Positions 20,188 to 30,721 of a DNA stretch of 64,000 nt are shown here, one piece after another. Numbering within the stretch: position 1 is the first letter of the stretch; every line of letters begins with the position of its first letter. This stretch comes from Cyathus striatus (lineage: Eukaryota; Basidiomycota; Agaricomycetes; Agaricales; Nidulariaceae): contig JAOVFP010000001.1 of assembly GCA_025738555.1 (NCBI GenBank), positions 5,456,001-5,520,000 on the forward strand, read 5' to 3'. The notes beneath the pieces are model-generated. The model ran no database searches. It was not told where the DNA came from and was given only the letters and a program-made list of their open reading frames with translations. The position numbers were made by a program, and so were the translations under genes.

Positions 20188-21987
20188 TGGACATGGGAAG
20201 CTCTCCTTGGTGCCTCTCCCGACAGCAGGGTATGGCTCTGTCTGCCGTGATCCCTGCTTGGATAAAGGCGACTCTATCATGCATCTGTCTGGATCTTAGC
20301 CACTGGTAGACGAAGCTCATAGCCTTCTGCGCGTCTTTGTTTACGTTGCTAGCTTCTACCGTGATAGCTGCTCGTTGACTGAGGACAGGCGATAGAGTGC
20401 AGCTGTATGCTTTCTTTTGGCTACAGCCCTCCCTTCTCCTTCCTTTGCCTTTCAACTTGTTCGATAAGCTGTTGATCCTACTGTCAACCGCCCTTCTATC
20501 ATACATGCTAACCACTCTCACATAACAGAAGGAAACTCTACTCCTTCTTCATGTCTGTCAAACAGCCTGACGGCTCGTTCCTCGTAGCGAAGCATATGGA
20601 AGCTGACATGCGGTACGTCTCATCTTCTCTCTCCTCCCTCATTCCTGCGCATACAAGCATCGGCTGATATCTTTTCAAAGCGGCCTTCTCAACACTGCTA
20701 CTCTACTGGACCTTCTTACGCCTGAACTGGTGAAAGGAACCGCGGACTTCTTGGCCTCTTGCCAGACGTACGAGGGCGGATTCGCGTCCGCTTCGCATCC
20801 CAGCTATGAGGTGAGCTTGATCTTCAGGGCCTCTATGAGAGGAGGATGAATACGTAGATCAATGGATCTATATATGCGTACCTTTGTGAACTTTCCTACA
20901 TCCTACTGATATCTTCCCTCTCAGGTCCGCCCACCCCTCCCAGAGTACAGAACAAGCAGCAAACCGCGCGTCCTCGCCTCTCCACGACCGGCACTAGGCG
21001 AAGCCCACGGCGGATACACATTCTGCGCTCTCGCAGGCTGGGTCCTCCTCCCCTTCACCGCCTCCTCCGATACCGCACCCACCCTCTCCCTCCGCATCAA
21101 ACCACTGCTGCGCTGGCTTACCTCTATGCAACGCACGCGCGCCTCCCTGGGCGGCTTCAGAGGCCGAACGAATAAACTTGTAGATGGGTGTTATTCGTGG
21201 TGGTGCGGGGGTAGCTTTGCGCTTTTGGAAGCGCTTGGTGTGGGTGGGATTCAGAATGCCAGTTTACGTGCGGTTGAGGAGGAGGAGAGGGTGCTGAAGG
21301 ATGAGGAGGGGAAGAAGGAGAAGGGAGAAGGGGAGGGGAAGGAGAAGAGGGAGGCGGATGAGGATGGGTGGGTTGATGTGGATGATTCGTTGTATGATCA
21401 GAAGGCTCTGCAAGAGTATTTGCTTTATGCCGGACAGCATCCTGCTGGTGGATTGAGGGATAAGCCGCCCAAGTGAGTTTTCTCTTTTTGTGTCTTTTCG
21501 GGATTGGGGCTGATGCGGTGGGGGTAGGAATGCGGACGCGTATCATACGCTGTATTGTCTTTCTGGGCTTTCGGCTGCGCAGCATCATGTGTTCCCTTCT
21601 AAAGCTAGGCAGAAGGAGATTGAAGATGCGTGGGTTTCAAAAGGCCATTGTACGTTCTCTTCCGTCTAACTCGCGTTCGGCTGTTGATATTGGGGAATTA
21701 CGCTCCTTAGATGAAGAAGATAACCTCAGGAGACGTGTCTTTTCGTCCATGTTGTCATGGGTCGAGGAAGAGGGCGCGTCGAGGATTTTAGGGGGAAAGG
21801 GAAATCGTGTTGTACGTCTATTTTCCAAGGTTCTGTTATTGTCGTTGCTGATAGGCATTTGTAGAACGCCACACATCCAGTGACCAATCTCACTATGACA
21901 CATACCGAGGGTATCATGTCGCATTTTTATAACCAGAGGGTGCCGCCGAGGGGGTGGACTCCTGGGCTAACAGGTGGTAAGATCTAA
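20188..21987 (+). pseudogene. FTase beta copy 2, 5'-truncated
   Basis: Similarity to copy 1 begins inside its long second intron (copy 1 about 3251), so the start codon and the two exons with GGFGGGPGQ are missing. The remainder is well preserved: exon 3 (KLYSFFMSVKQPDGSF), exon 4, exon 5 with the zinc loop KLVDGCYSWW, exon 6 (AYHTLYCLSG) and the last exon in frame to TAA 21985-21987. Exon 4 has lost nine bases near 20692, removing three residues of RGIYCLL. The purine run that is short by one base in copy 1 is intact here, which exposes the copy 1 frameshift. It has no own promoter and is unlikely to make an active subunit. Confidence 0.88.
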
Positions 21988-22811
21988 CTAAGTTTCTATA
22001 AAGGGTTTAAACTTCAATTGTATAACATTCATCATACATATATATCGAGTAAGATTAGAAGAAGAAGAAGGTCAATGTAAAGTGTACTGTTTGTTTCGTT
22101 TGAATTGGCATATTATTTTATTAGCTTTGAGGAGCAAGTTTTGATGTGTATAGACGATGGTAACTTGTTCACAGGTTTCCGGCCTAAGCTATTTCGTATG
22201 ATTTATCGCATTATTCATGCAACGAGCACGAACTCCGGATTATTAACATGTAAATGGAATCTGGATTGGGAAAACAGTATCTGTGATAGTACATGAAAAC
22301 TCGAAGAAATTTTAAACGTTCCTAATGATCCGAGCTAGATGAGGATATCGTAGAAAGGTGAAGGCTTCATTATGAACTGCCAGTCTGGATAACATACGAT
22401 AAGATACAAGGGGTAATGGAATTTGACATGGACATGGAGGCAGCGGCGTAGCAGCCGCTACTACCAGGTACACCACAATTGTAATCGAGAGGTTACTACT
22501 TATTCCGTTTCACCGACTGTCTGTGACACATGTCATCTAAAGAACAAAAGTAACGATATTGCACCACACGTCATCGCAGAAAACAAAAGAGAACGACGAC
22601 TTGGTTGATTTAATCTTTGTTTTCATTTAAGCGCCCATGTCCGACATCTAAGCGGATCATAACGGTATCCTAATCAGGAAATACTTATTCCCCTAGACAA
22701 CGAGCAATAAGTAACACCGTCGTTCGCGTTGAACAACGCCTTGTTTAATTCGACATAAGGACGTTAAGCTGCATAGCGGCCTTATGTACGGTAGCCATGC
22801 TCTCAGAAGCA
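21988..22811. repeat. Duplicated spacer and upstream region of LRR-like gene 1
   Basis: Matches 5084-5860 and 35440-35847. A short GAAGAAGAAG insertion occurs near 22060. The last 100 bp (from GACATAAGGACGTTAAGCTGC) are shared with the 36 kb unit and lead into the TATA box. Confidence 0.7.
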
Positions 22812-22819
22812 TATATAAG
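22812..22819 (+). promoter_or_regulatory. TATA box of LRR-like gene 1
   Basis: TATATAAG inside AGAAGCATATATAAGTGAC, conserved at 35848-35855 in the paralogous unit. An untranslated first exon and a 53 bp intron (22898-22950) may follow before the ATG at 23066. Confidence 0.7.
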
Positions 22820-23065
22820 TGACGATCCGGGTGCAAGAAGGGATACTTCACTGACCTCAACGACTCCGACACGCAACGCGCTATTTGTTTGATACAGGTG
22901 AGGTTGTCTATCGTTTTCCGGCGATCATACTGTAACTAACGGGCCCATAGAAGCTACGAATACTTTGATACATACACTTACGGAACTATCATCAAACACA
23001 ATTATCGTCGTACGTTCATTTCTTATTGTTTCAAACATCTGACATTCTGATGGAGGTTCCAGAAC

Positions 23066-24245
23066 ATGTTTTCTTACTTTTTAAATTTCGCAAAAACCAT
23101 GAATTCCACGATTTTACAATACAACAAATATAATTATACGAAGGACGAACCGTCCACTTCAACGATAATCACTACCGTGGCTAAAGACCTACATGACATC
23201 CAGTTTGGCAAACCAATGCACAGTATTATACCTCCCTTAGCGCAGTCTGTCTGCAATGGGCGAGCGATGCTGAATAAACACGCTGTATCATCAAATGTTT
23301 CCCTGCCATGGACACTTAACCCAGTACCGGGGATAAGATTGAATCTTAAGCATATACTGCCGTATCCTCTTGTCATTTCTAACCACGACAATCCTATTAC
23401 ATCTGAAATCAATCGACGCATGAAAGCAGGTTTGTCTCATTCTACGTGGTTACTCGATGTATAATTAATGATTTGTACGCAGTGGAGTCCGGAGAAGGCC
23501 CAATTGAAGACACAGTGTTGGATGGCTGGAAGGTATCTACGTCTCCTCCCAGGACCACGCGCCCATCATCGGGGACAAACGCTCTCGGATTAATCTTACG
23601 TAGGTCACTGAAACGCAATTATAAAACGGTCGTCGTTAACGCTAAACCACAGATCCGCCTGTTGTATCGCCCCAACGTCTGTACCTCAAATGCGGAATCA
23701 CGATGGCACTTTTTAAAGAAATTCTTGATGCATATGCCGGAACACTTGAGTATATCGACGTGACAATCATCGCAGACAAGAAGCCGAGGAGTCCAACAGA
23801 ACCCCATACGTTTAGACTTCCGCAGCTCATAACACTGAAGATAACCAGCTCCGTTCCTTTGGAAGGCATAGAACTCAACGATATGAATGCGTTACGGATT
23901 TTGAAACTAAAAATTCCCGGACAGTGTTTCGACCTATCATCTACACACACGTGGTTATCATTCGATCCGCGAATTTTGGGAAAAATTGAAATGCACTGTG
24001 ACGTGGACGTTAATCAATTCGCTGTATTCCTCGCGACGCTGAGTGGTTTGTGCTCCATTAAATGGAGGGGATGCATATCCGGCTCAGCTACGACAGACCT
24101 GAAAAAATACGTTGCGTCGAAGTTAAATCTGCGGGTTATTCGCATTGACTGCACTAAACATTATGAAGACCTACTGGAGATGCTGATTTTGTCCAACTCA
24201 ATGAAGAAATTTGCCCTAAGAACCATACGCCTCGACAGAATGTAA
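23066..24245 (+). CDS. LRR-like array gene 1, N-terminal and C-terminal frames offset
   Basis: Exon 1 (23066-23429) reads MFSYFLNFAKTMNSTILQ... A 53 bp intron (23430-23482) joins in frame to exon 2. That frame runs through NYKTVVVNAKPQIRLLYR and SRWHFLKKF to a TGA at 23761-23763. The next 180 codons (to TAA at 24243-24245) continue in the -1 frame from about 23703: FKEILDAYAGTLEYIDVTII, then RLPQLITLKITSSVPLEG and other leucine-rich strands. The natural continuous protein would switch frame near 23706-23716. The paralog at 36109 has the same switch. Either an unrecognised intron lies here, two proteins are made, or both copies descend from a frameshifted parent. No F-box is visible; the C-terminal half resembles LRR parts of fungal F-box proteins. 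Confidence 0.55.
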
Positions 24246-24682
24246 TATATATAAATATCACAATAATATTAATCATCATTACTTCTTGTTTGCGTTACGC
24301 ATTTTAAGCCGTTTTGATTTGGTTGGTTTCATCCTTATGTTCTATGAACCTTAGTTATTGTTGATCTCTTTAGGCTTATTGTGCCGACGATTGATGATAT
24401 TTCTTCAAGTGCCATGGCAACGAACTTCGAAGTAATTTTCAGAACGTCCAAGTTGGATAAACAATTGGAAGTCTACCACATAAATCTCGCAGAACCAGTG
24501 GTGGCTTGACATTCCAATGCCTATATACTCATCATCGAACACCCTCAATTTCAAACTATGGCAAAGACACTCTGGTGTATTGAAGTCATCACCTCACCTT
24601 GATGTCCGACGAACATCGGTAAGCCAATCGATGACTCGTTCCTTAACCTTTAAGTCCATTAAATTTACATCTGTTGTAGCAA
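24246..24682. other. Spacer between LRR-like gene 1 and F-box-like gene 1
   Basis: About 440 bp, similar to 37276-37713 in the paralogous unit. A probable 5'-UTR intron of the F-box gene (GGTAAGCC near 24619 to TTGTAG at about 24679) ends just before its ATG. Confidence 0.5.
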
Positions 24683-25795
24683 ATGATTAGCCCTTTCGAT
24701 AAATTACCGACAGAACTCATACAAGAAATATTTGACCGATGCATTGACTGGGAGGGATCCCGCGATCTTCGCTACCTACCACCACCAAGACGGTGGACTA
24801 CGATGGCAATATCGCAAGTTTGTCGGCGATGGCGTTTTGTTACGCTCGATATGCCTCGCTTATGGACCTGCATTTACATGACCAATACGAACTTCATTCA
24901 ACTATGCCTACAAAGATCAAAGAATTATCCTTTGTACATCACAACTACACGCAGCACCAACACCCGTCCGACAAAAGTGAGCGGAGATGTCATTTCTTAC
25001 GCGATTGACCATGTTACGCAGTGGAAAACGGTGAAGATAGCAGTGGATTGTTGTAATCCAGACGATTTATCTGGCCTCCGAGGGAAGTCCACTCCGCTTT
25101 TAGAATCACTTAATGTGGAAGGAATGGGGTTTCCTCCTGAAGGACATCTACCTTTTACAGACGCGATTTTCTCCCTCCTGTCGTCTTCTTCTCAGATACA
25201 ACATCTTCGCCTAGCAGACTTACGTCTTCCTTCGCTCTTGGATGCTAACGTGTGGTCTCGGTTGACTTCCATTGCACTATGCGATTTGCACCCTCTTACA
25301 TCGGATGATTGCATCAAGTGCTTATCCATGTGCACTTCAGCAACAGAAATTATCTTCACCGGCGTTACTGTAGACTTACCCCCACCTTCCAAGACGCATC
25401 CAGTGACACTCCTCCCGAGACTAGCTAAATTGGATTTAAGCATTCGTTCCGACGCAGCAAAATTCTTGCAATACTTCTCCCTCCCGCACCTCAAACAGCT
25501 GTACATCGGTCGTAATCAGGGGCCGCACGATTATGATGCGCTGGATCGATTTTACGTGCAGTCAAATTTCTCCCTCGAATCATTCCGATTCATGCTGGAT
25601 GATAGACGTATGGAAAATATCGTCCTCTTCTTTCAGCTTCCATGGTTAAATCATATTCCGCATGTTTCGCTCATTTGCTTTGGAGTATCGGAGAGGACAA
25701 AGTCAAGACTTCTTTTGAGGCCGGAGATATCCCACATCGTAAAGGAAAAGCTGACGGTCGACGGGGATCTCATTGGATGGGGGAAACATATTTAA
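24683..25795 (+). CDS. F-box-like protein with leucine-rich C-terminus, array gene 1
   Basis: An intact single exon of 370 residues. The N-terminus is an F-box-like domain of the basidiomycete type (LPTELIQEIFDRCIDW ... AISQVCRRWRFVTLDMPRLW). The rest has leucine-rich strands (LLESLNVEGMGF, IQHLRLADLRLPSLLDA, LPRLAKLDLSI, LPHLKQLYIGR). F-box proteins normally bring substrates to SCF ubiquitin ligases through Skp1; the target here is unknown. The paralog at 37714-38820 is closely similar over its whole length. Both being open while neighbouring FTase copies decay suggests selection on the F-box genes. Confidence 0.85.
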   Translation: MISPFDKLPTELIQEIFDRCIDWEGSRDLRYLPPPRRWTTMAISQVCRRWRFVTLDMPRLWTCIYMTNTNFIQLCLQRSKNYPLYITTTRSTNTRPTKVSGDVISYAIDHVTQWKTVKIAVDCCNPDDLSGLRGKSTPLLESLNVEGMGFPPEGHLPFTDAIFSLLSSSSQIQHLRLADLRLPSLLDANVWSRLTSIALCDLHPLTSDDCIKCLSMCTSATEIIFTGVTVDLPPPSKTHPVTLLPRLAKLDLSIRSDAAKFLQYFSLPHLKQLYIGRNQGPHDYDALDRFYVQSNFSLESFRFMLDDRRMENIVLFFQLPWLNHIPHVSLICFGVSERTKSRLLLRPEISHIVKEKLTVDGDLIGWGKHI

Positions 25796-26139
25796 TATAT
25801 ATATTTGTATGTAGACGGTGAAATGAAACTTACTTGATGTGTTTGTGGTACGATATGGCATATGTCCACTACTTCCTTTTAAACCTCACGGAATTGAGTG
25901 AACGGACCATTTCGAATAGCGTTGATAATGTCATAATATGTTATACCTTAAGTCTTTCTTTGTCGCTTGAGCGACCAGACCGTGGATGAACAGTGTCCCC
26001 ACAAGATTTATGAATATCTGTCTGCGCGTCATCATGTCATGCTATATAGGACCATCAGATTTTCGAGGGGTCTGTAGGGATTTAAATTATTGGTTCCAAC
26101 AACCCAGCTTTATGCTTATCTATAGTAGTAAATCATCTC
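25796..26139. other. Convergent spacer between plus and minus F-box-like genes
   Basis: AT-rich 3' regions of two converging genes. No gene seen. Confidence 0.45.
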
Positions 26140-27380
26140 TCAATTCTCCCATATCCAATCCATCATACCCTTCCCGTATAAGATAGGAAATTTGTCCGCC
26201 ACCCATGCGTTCATGTGATCCAAATTGTGCACTTCTTTCATGGAAACATTAGAGAGGTAAACCTTCTTCAGTTGCGTGAATGGAAAGCCTGACAACATGC
26301 CATCAAAAATCTCCCAGACATAAGTATCTGCAAGTATCAAGTCCGTTGACGTGCCGAGAAAGTGGATAACAATTTCTTGTAGATCGTTTCCATCCTTTAC
26401 TTTACTAAGGATGCCCCTCCCAGTTTCAAATGATTCTCGCTCGATGAGGTTTGCCCAAAATTCAACTCTTTTAAGACGAGGAAGACTGCTAATATCAATG
26501 TTCTGTAAGTCATCTGGTAAATTCTTGTGGTAAGTACCCGTTCCGCATAATATGGATATCTCACATTACCATGTGATAAATTATAGGGAAGACTGAGCGC
26601 AGTCATAAAAATTCTGCATTTTCCACCCGTCGAAAATGCCAACGGAATTTCAGATGCAGTTCTAAGGTCGAGTCTTTCTAGTTGGGAATTTTGAGGTAGT
26701 AGACCGTTCATGAGTAGGTTTGAATCATCACAGTGTACTCGGCATAGCGCTAGTGATTTACGAATACGACACTGCGAATTCGTTGTTGGTTTCTGTAAGA
26801 ATTTTTCCTCTTCTTCTTGGTCTGTGCTAAACCGGGTGAACCGAAGTTCAAGGTTTGGGATAAGGACGAGCCATTTGAATAGCATTGGTGGAAGATCAGA
26901 AACACTGACAAGCGTCATTTTAATAAGGGTAGAAGAAGCGCAAATGGTGACAAATGCTTGCTTCAATTCAAGTGAAAACTTCTTCCAGCTGCAAACACGT
27001 TTGTTGATGAATACCAAATAAAAATATTCCAGGTTCGAGAGCATGCTAAGTATGCTAGGAAAAGTAGGCTGATCAAAGATAATATTTGCGACACCACTAT
27101 ATCCGATGTGTAGTATGCGAACGTAGAGTGCGATTTCGGGTGACGATTCCAGTGCCGCTACACAGCGCTGTAGTCTTCTTGAAAGATTCGAGAATACAAG
27201 AGGGTCGACGCTCCTTGGGCAGAAAGCAATTGTGTGGAAGAGATGTCGTCGCGCAGGCTCCAAGAATTCTTTGCACGTTAGAGCACACGCTTGTAGATCT
27301 TTCTGCGGATCTTGGCTTGTCGATGAAACGTAGTCTATAATAAGAGTAAAAATGTCGAAAGGGATTCGGATGGGACACAT
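26140..27380 (-). CDS. F-box-like protein, minus-strand array gene 1
   Basis: The start is the ATG at 27378-27380 (MCPIRIPFDIFTLII). The N-terminus fits an F-box-like domain (DLQACALTCKEFLEPARRHLF), followed by leucine-rich strands (MLSNLEYFYLVF, LPPMLFKWLVLIPNLELRF, SQLERLDLRT). The first frame loses sense after RYPYYAER. Removing 35 bases at 26503-26537 (GTACTT...TTACAG, phase 0) joins it to NIDISSLPRLKRVEFWA ... GMMDWIWEN, giving 401 residues. The homologous copy at 39804-41065 has the same 35-base unit at the same place. The third copy (42566-43809) reads through the region in frame instead. Confidence 0.75.
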
Positions 27381-27651
27381 CGTGATTCGTTGCTCCGGAT
27401 TGAGCTTGATCTTTGGTAACAATTACTTCCTGAGTGTAGTATTCAGGTAATGTTTGAGTAATGTTATAAAGTTTATACTAAGAGCTTTGGAGTCTCACTT
27501 ACAGTACAGTTTAAACAGAATCAAAATACAATATGTGGATTTCACTGTTGACGGGCTGGTAGACAGCTGTTGTCGTGCGCGTGAGCTCGGTAGCATTACT
27601 GTAAGGCCGCCTTAGCTGAGTCTCTTGCTGAGTTTTACTTCGGAGTTTAGA
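27381..27651. other. Upstream region of the minus F-box-like gene 1
   Basis: About 270 bp, the likely promoter on minus. It is similar to 41066-41300 upstream of the paralog, and no separate gene is seen. Confidence 0.4.
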
Positions 27652-29437
27652 AATGGCTCAGAGCTATCCATTCGTCACGGGCCCGGGCTCCGGGCCATCC
27701 TCGCGTCTCCTCTTTCAATTGCTGCTTTCCACAGGCTTTACGCAGCTCGGATGTCCAATGCGAAACGGAGAATATCCTCATCTCGTAAAGCACCTACTGT
27801 CTACTCAAGCAAAACGATACACCAGAGATAAACAAGAATACCCTCTAGTATCGGTTCAGTTTGGGTTCAGTACAATAATTGCAGCATTGCATTGAATGTA
27901 TCAAGGGAATCGCAAGAGGTGAGTATTGTCACGCATTACTCGTGCTATAGCGGGAAAGGGCTAACGAACGAGAACTGTAGGGCGTTTGATATATATAAGG
28001 CTTGCCTGCTGTTTCGAATTCAAACGACGGGTGGCATCATATTGATAGGTATGTTTTCTCTTCGTTGTTGTTCTATTCATCTTCGTGCTTTTCGTTTGGC
28101 TGCTTCTTGCTGTGCTGTATCTCTGGTTTTCCATGTCGTGGGGCGATTTCGTCCTTCGTATCGTATCTTCCACCCTAGCGCTACAAGACGATTCTGTCGT
28201 TCATAATTGGCGGCCTAGATTTCATGCAGTAAGGGCGAATGGGCCAATGCTAGCGCCAGACGCGTATTTATCTGCTTCACTAGCATCTGCCAAAGCCGGT
28301 GCTGTCCACTGCTGTCCGAAGACGTTACAGAGTGCCTTGCGCTGGTCGTTTTGTTATCGTTCTTCGGAAGCTTCCATACCGCTCTTTCGGATTTCAACCA
28401 CAGATCGTCCCTCCGTTTGTTCCTCGAAATTGCCACGTGTTGTTCCATCTTTTACCATTCGCTCTTCTACAGTCTCTTTGAACACTTATACTAACCAAGC
28501 CACATTACAGAAATTTCATTCCCTTCATCCTTCGTCCCCTGTTACTAACTCTACGCCCTTCACTCTTCCCGTTCCTTTTGCTCCACTTCAAACGCTCTCT
28601 TGGCACAGGCTTTCAATCGCTGTCATTAATCCTTAATGAACACCACTACTCTTGTGGATCTGTACCTGCATGAACTGGTAGAAGGCACCGCGGACTTCTT
28701 AGTGTTACGAGAGCGGATTCGCATCCCCACTGTGGGGTTAGTTTGAGATTTAATGCATAGAGGATGGAGGGGAAGAAATATGTCATAAAGTCCCATTCCT
28801 ATACGCAGTTCGTACGTCCTCCGCCTCTCTACCTTCCTCTTCACGATGTTTACCAACTCGCCTCAGGTCTTCCCCTCTCGGCCCATATTGTGATACACAT
28901 GAAGCGGCAAGCCTCACGTCTTCGCCTCCTCACGCCCAGCACTAGGCGATGCCCACAGGTATTATACGTTCTGCTCCCTCGCAGGCTCGATCCTCCTCTA
29001 CCGGGTCTACTTCACCTCCGCCTCCACCTCCACTACCACCTGCACCCCAGTACCACCTACATCCCATTACCATCTGCACCCCACTACCACCTGCACGTCC
29101 ACTACAGCACCCACCCTCCTCCCTTCGTCTCAAACCACACCTCCGCTGGCTTGCATGCGTACCTCACTGGGACCCTTCAAAGGACAATTGAATGATCTGT
29201 GGATGAGTGCAATTCGTAGCGGTGTGGGATAGTCTTGCGCCTTTAGAAGCTGGGCTTGGGAGGGATTCAGAATGGTAGTTTGCGTGCAGTGGAACAGGAA
29301 AGGATGTTGAAGGATGAGGAGAGGAGGGAGGTGGATGAAGATGGGTAGGTTGATATGGATGATTCGTTGTATGGTGAGGCAGGAGTGTGCGATTTATGCG
29401 GAGCAGCATTCTGCTGGTCCGATCAAGTGCTACCCGG
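27652..29437 (+). pseudogene. FTase beta copy 3, heavily degenerate
   Basis: Fragments of the gene appear in the right order: the exon 1 stretch TCGGATGTCCAATGCGAAAC (about 27747) and AACGATACACCAGAG; exon 2 start GGCGTTTGATATATATAAGG; exon 4 block CTGGTAGAAGGCACCGCGGA (about 28674); and exon 5 block CCCAGCACTAGGCGATGCCC (about 28937). A GATGATTCGTTGTATGGTGA block (about 29357) follows. Frames are broken repeatedly and most conserved residues are lost. A GC palindrome-rich segment (GGGCCCGGGCTCCGGGCC) near 27680 is shared with copy 4. Similarity ends where the oxidase fragment begins. Confidence 0.8.
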
Positions 29438-29990
29438 GCTGGATCCATACGGGAAACTTAACTTTCATGCCAGATACCTTGAACAGTTCGTAGTCTTTTT
29501 TATGTTACTTATGTTGCTCATCTTCTGTGCGGTCCAGCAGATATGGGTGTGCTGCGATGAACGTAGAAGAAAGTAGTGAATATGCTTGCCATATGAACTC
29601 CTACCGAGGCGAATCACTTATCGACCATTCCCATTTTCCTCAAGGCAGCGAAGGCTCTGTGAAGCCTGTAAACAAACCTGTGGACATACAGCCCTCTGAC
29701 ATCTCTTATACGGCAGCGGATAATAAGGCTATTGACGAGTATCACGGAAAAATAGGTAAGTATGGTTGGTATCTCTAATCAAGGCTGATATGTATACTGA
29801 CCCAATAGCGTAGTGGAGACGGCATGGCACTCGGTAGCTGCTACTTGTTTTCTTCTGTTTGATGTTCACTCATGTAAGATGAGAACCTGCGCCATGAAAC
29901 CTCGGGAGCAAGGAGAGGCTGTTGATACGCGCCTTAACGTCTATGGAACATCAAATTTGAAGGATCTGGGGATTCGAATCAATTGAAGTA
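29438..29990 (+). pseudogene. 3' fragment of an alcohol oxidase-like GMC gene
   Basis: Starts in register with the exon encoding GLDAYGRLDFKPGYLE of the intact gene (here GLDPYGKLNFHARYLEQ). It continues with SYRGESLIDHSHFPQG, KPVDIQPSDISYTAADNKAI, an intron, VETAWHSVA, a second intron-like segment, and CAMKPREQGEAVDTRLNVYG. The His-bearing segment is kept, but the N-terminal FAD domain and the last exon are absent. It abuts FTase beta copy 3 directly. The intact gene abuts copy 4 on its 3' side, so unequal exchange within the array is likely. Confidence 0.82.
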
Positions 29991-30642
29991 TCGTGCTCTA
30001 CTATTGTAATATTACTTACAATGATCTGCGCGTGCACACGCTTTCTATCTGCGGGACATTGCGGCTGAGATAGATCAGATAAATAGGTTCGCATGGGAGA
30101 CTCTTTCCAATGTTTTCCCGAGTCTCTAGGCCATCACCCAGCGTTAGAATTGGTTTGTCACTTCCAAGCGACAAGCAAACCTAAGCACCGCGCTTATTGC
30201 TCCAGATTTAGTATGCATGTTGGCCTGATAAATAAAGATTAACGCTCAGGGGCTATATGACGTTCAGCTGACACCGAAGAGAGAAACGGCGTATTCAAGC
30301 TTTGAGCGCTACGCTCACGACAGGCAGGTTGAATGAACTGTGATCATACTTCTTGAAAGATGATATGTTCGAAAATAACTACTTATCAGATCTTCCAAGC
30401 CATATTACGACTACATATATATCAATGGAAGGTGAAGCAAATCTACGATATGGCTCTAGAGTGACCATGTATGTCAAACGCAGGAACCATGTCCTAACAA
30501 TGTAACCAGGTTAGTGTGATCGTTCACATGGTCGACTGGGAACTTATCGCAAAGGCCCTGGATGGAAATGGACTTATATTTCAATAAACTCCATCTGCTT
30601 ACCTCTAGCACATGATCCCGTTTTCAATCCGTCAGATCGTCC
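29991..30642. other. Upstream region of the GMC oxidase gene, no other gene seen
   Basis: About 650 bp of mixed sequence between the oxidase fragment and the intact gene. It presumably contains the regulatory region of the oxidase. Confidence 0.4.
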
Positions 30643-30650
30643 TTTATAAA
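30643..30650 (+). promoter_or_regulatory. TATA box of the GMC oxidase gene
   Basis: TTTATAAA, about 72 bp upstream of the ATG at 30722, with a pyrimidine-rich stretch (CATCTTTTCCTC) in between, as is common for fungal promoters. Confidence 0.6.
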
Positions 30651-30721
30651 GACAGAGGAGCTCACCCAATTTCTGCACCATCGACATCTTTTCCTCTACG
30701 TGCCAATTGAAAAGCTTGAAT

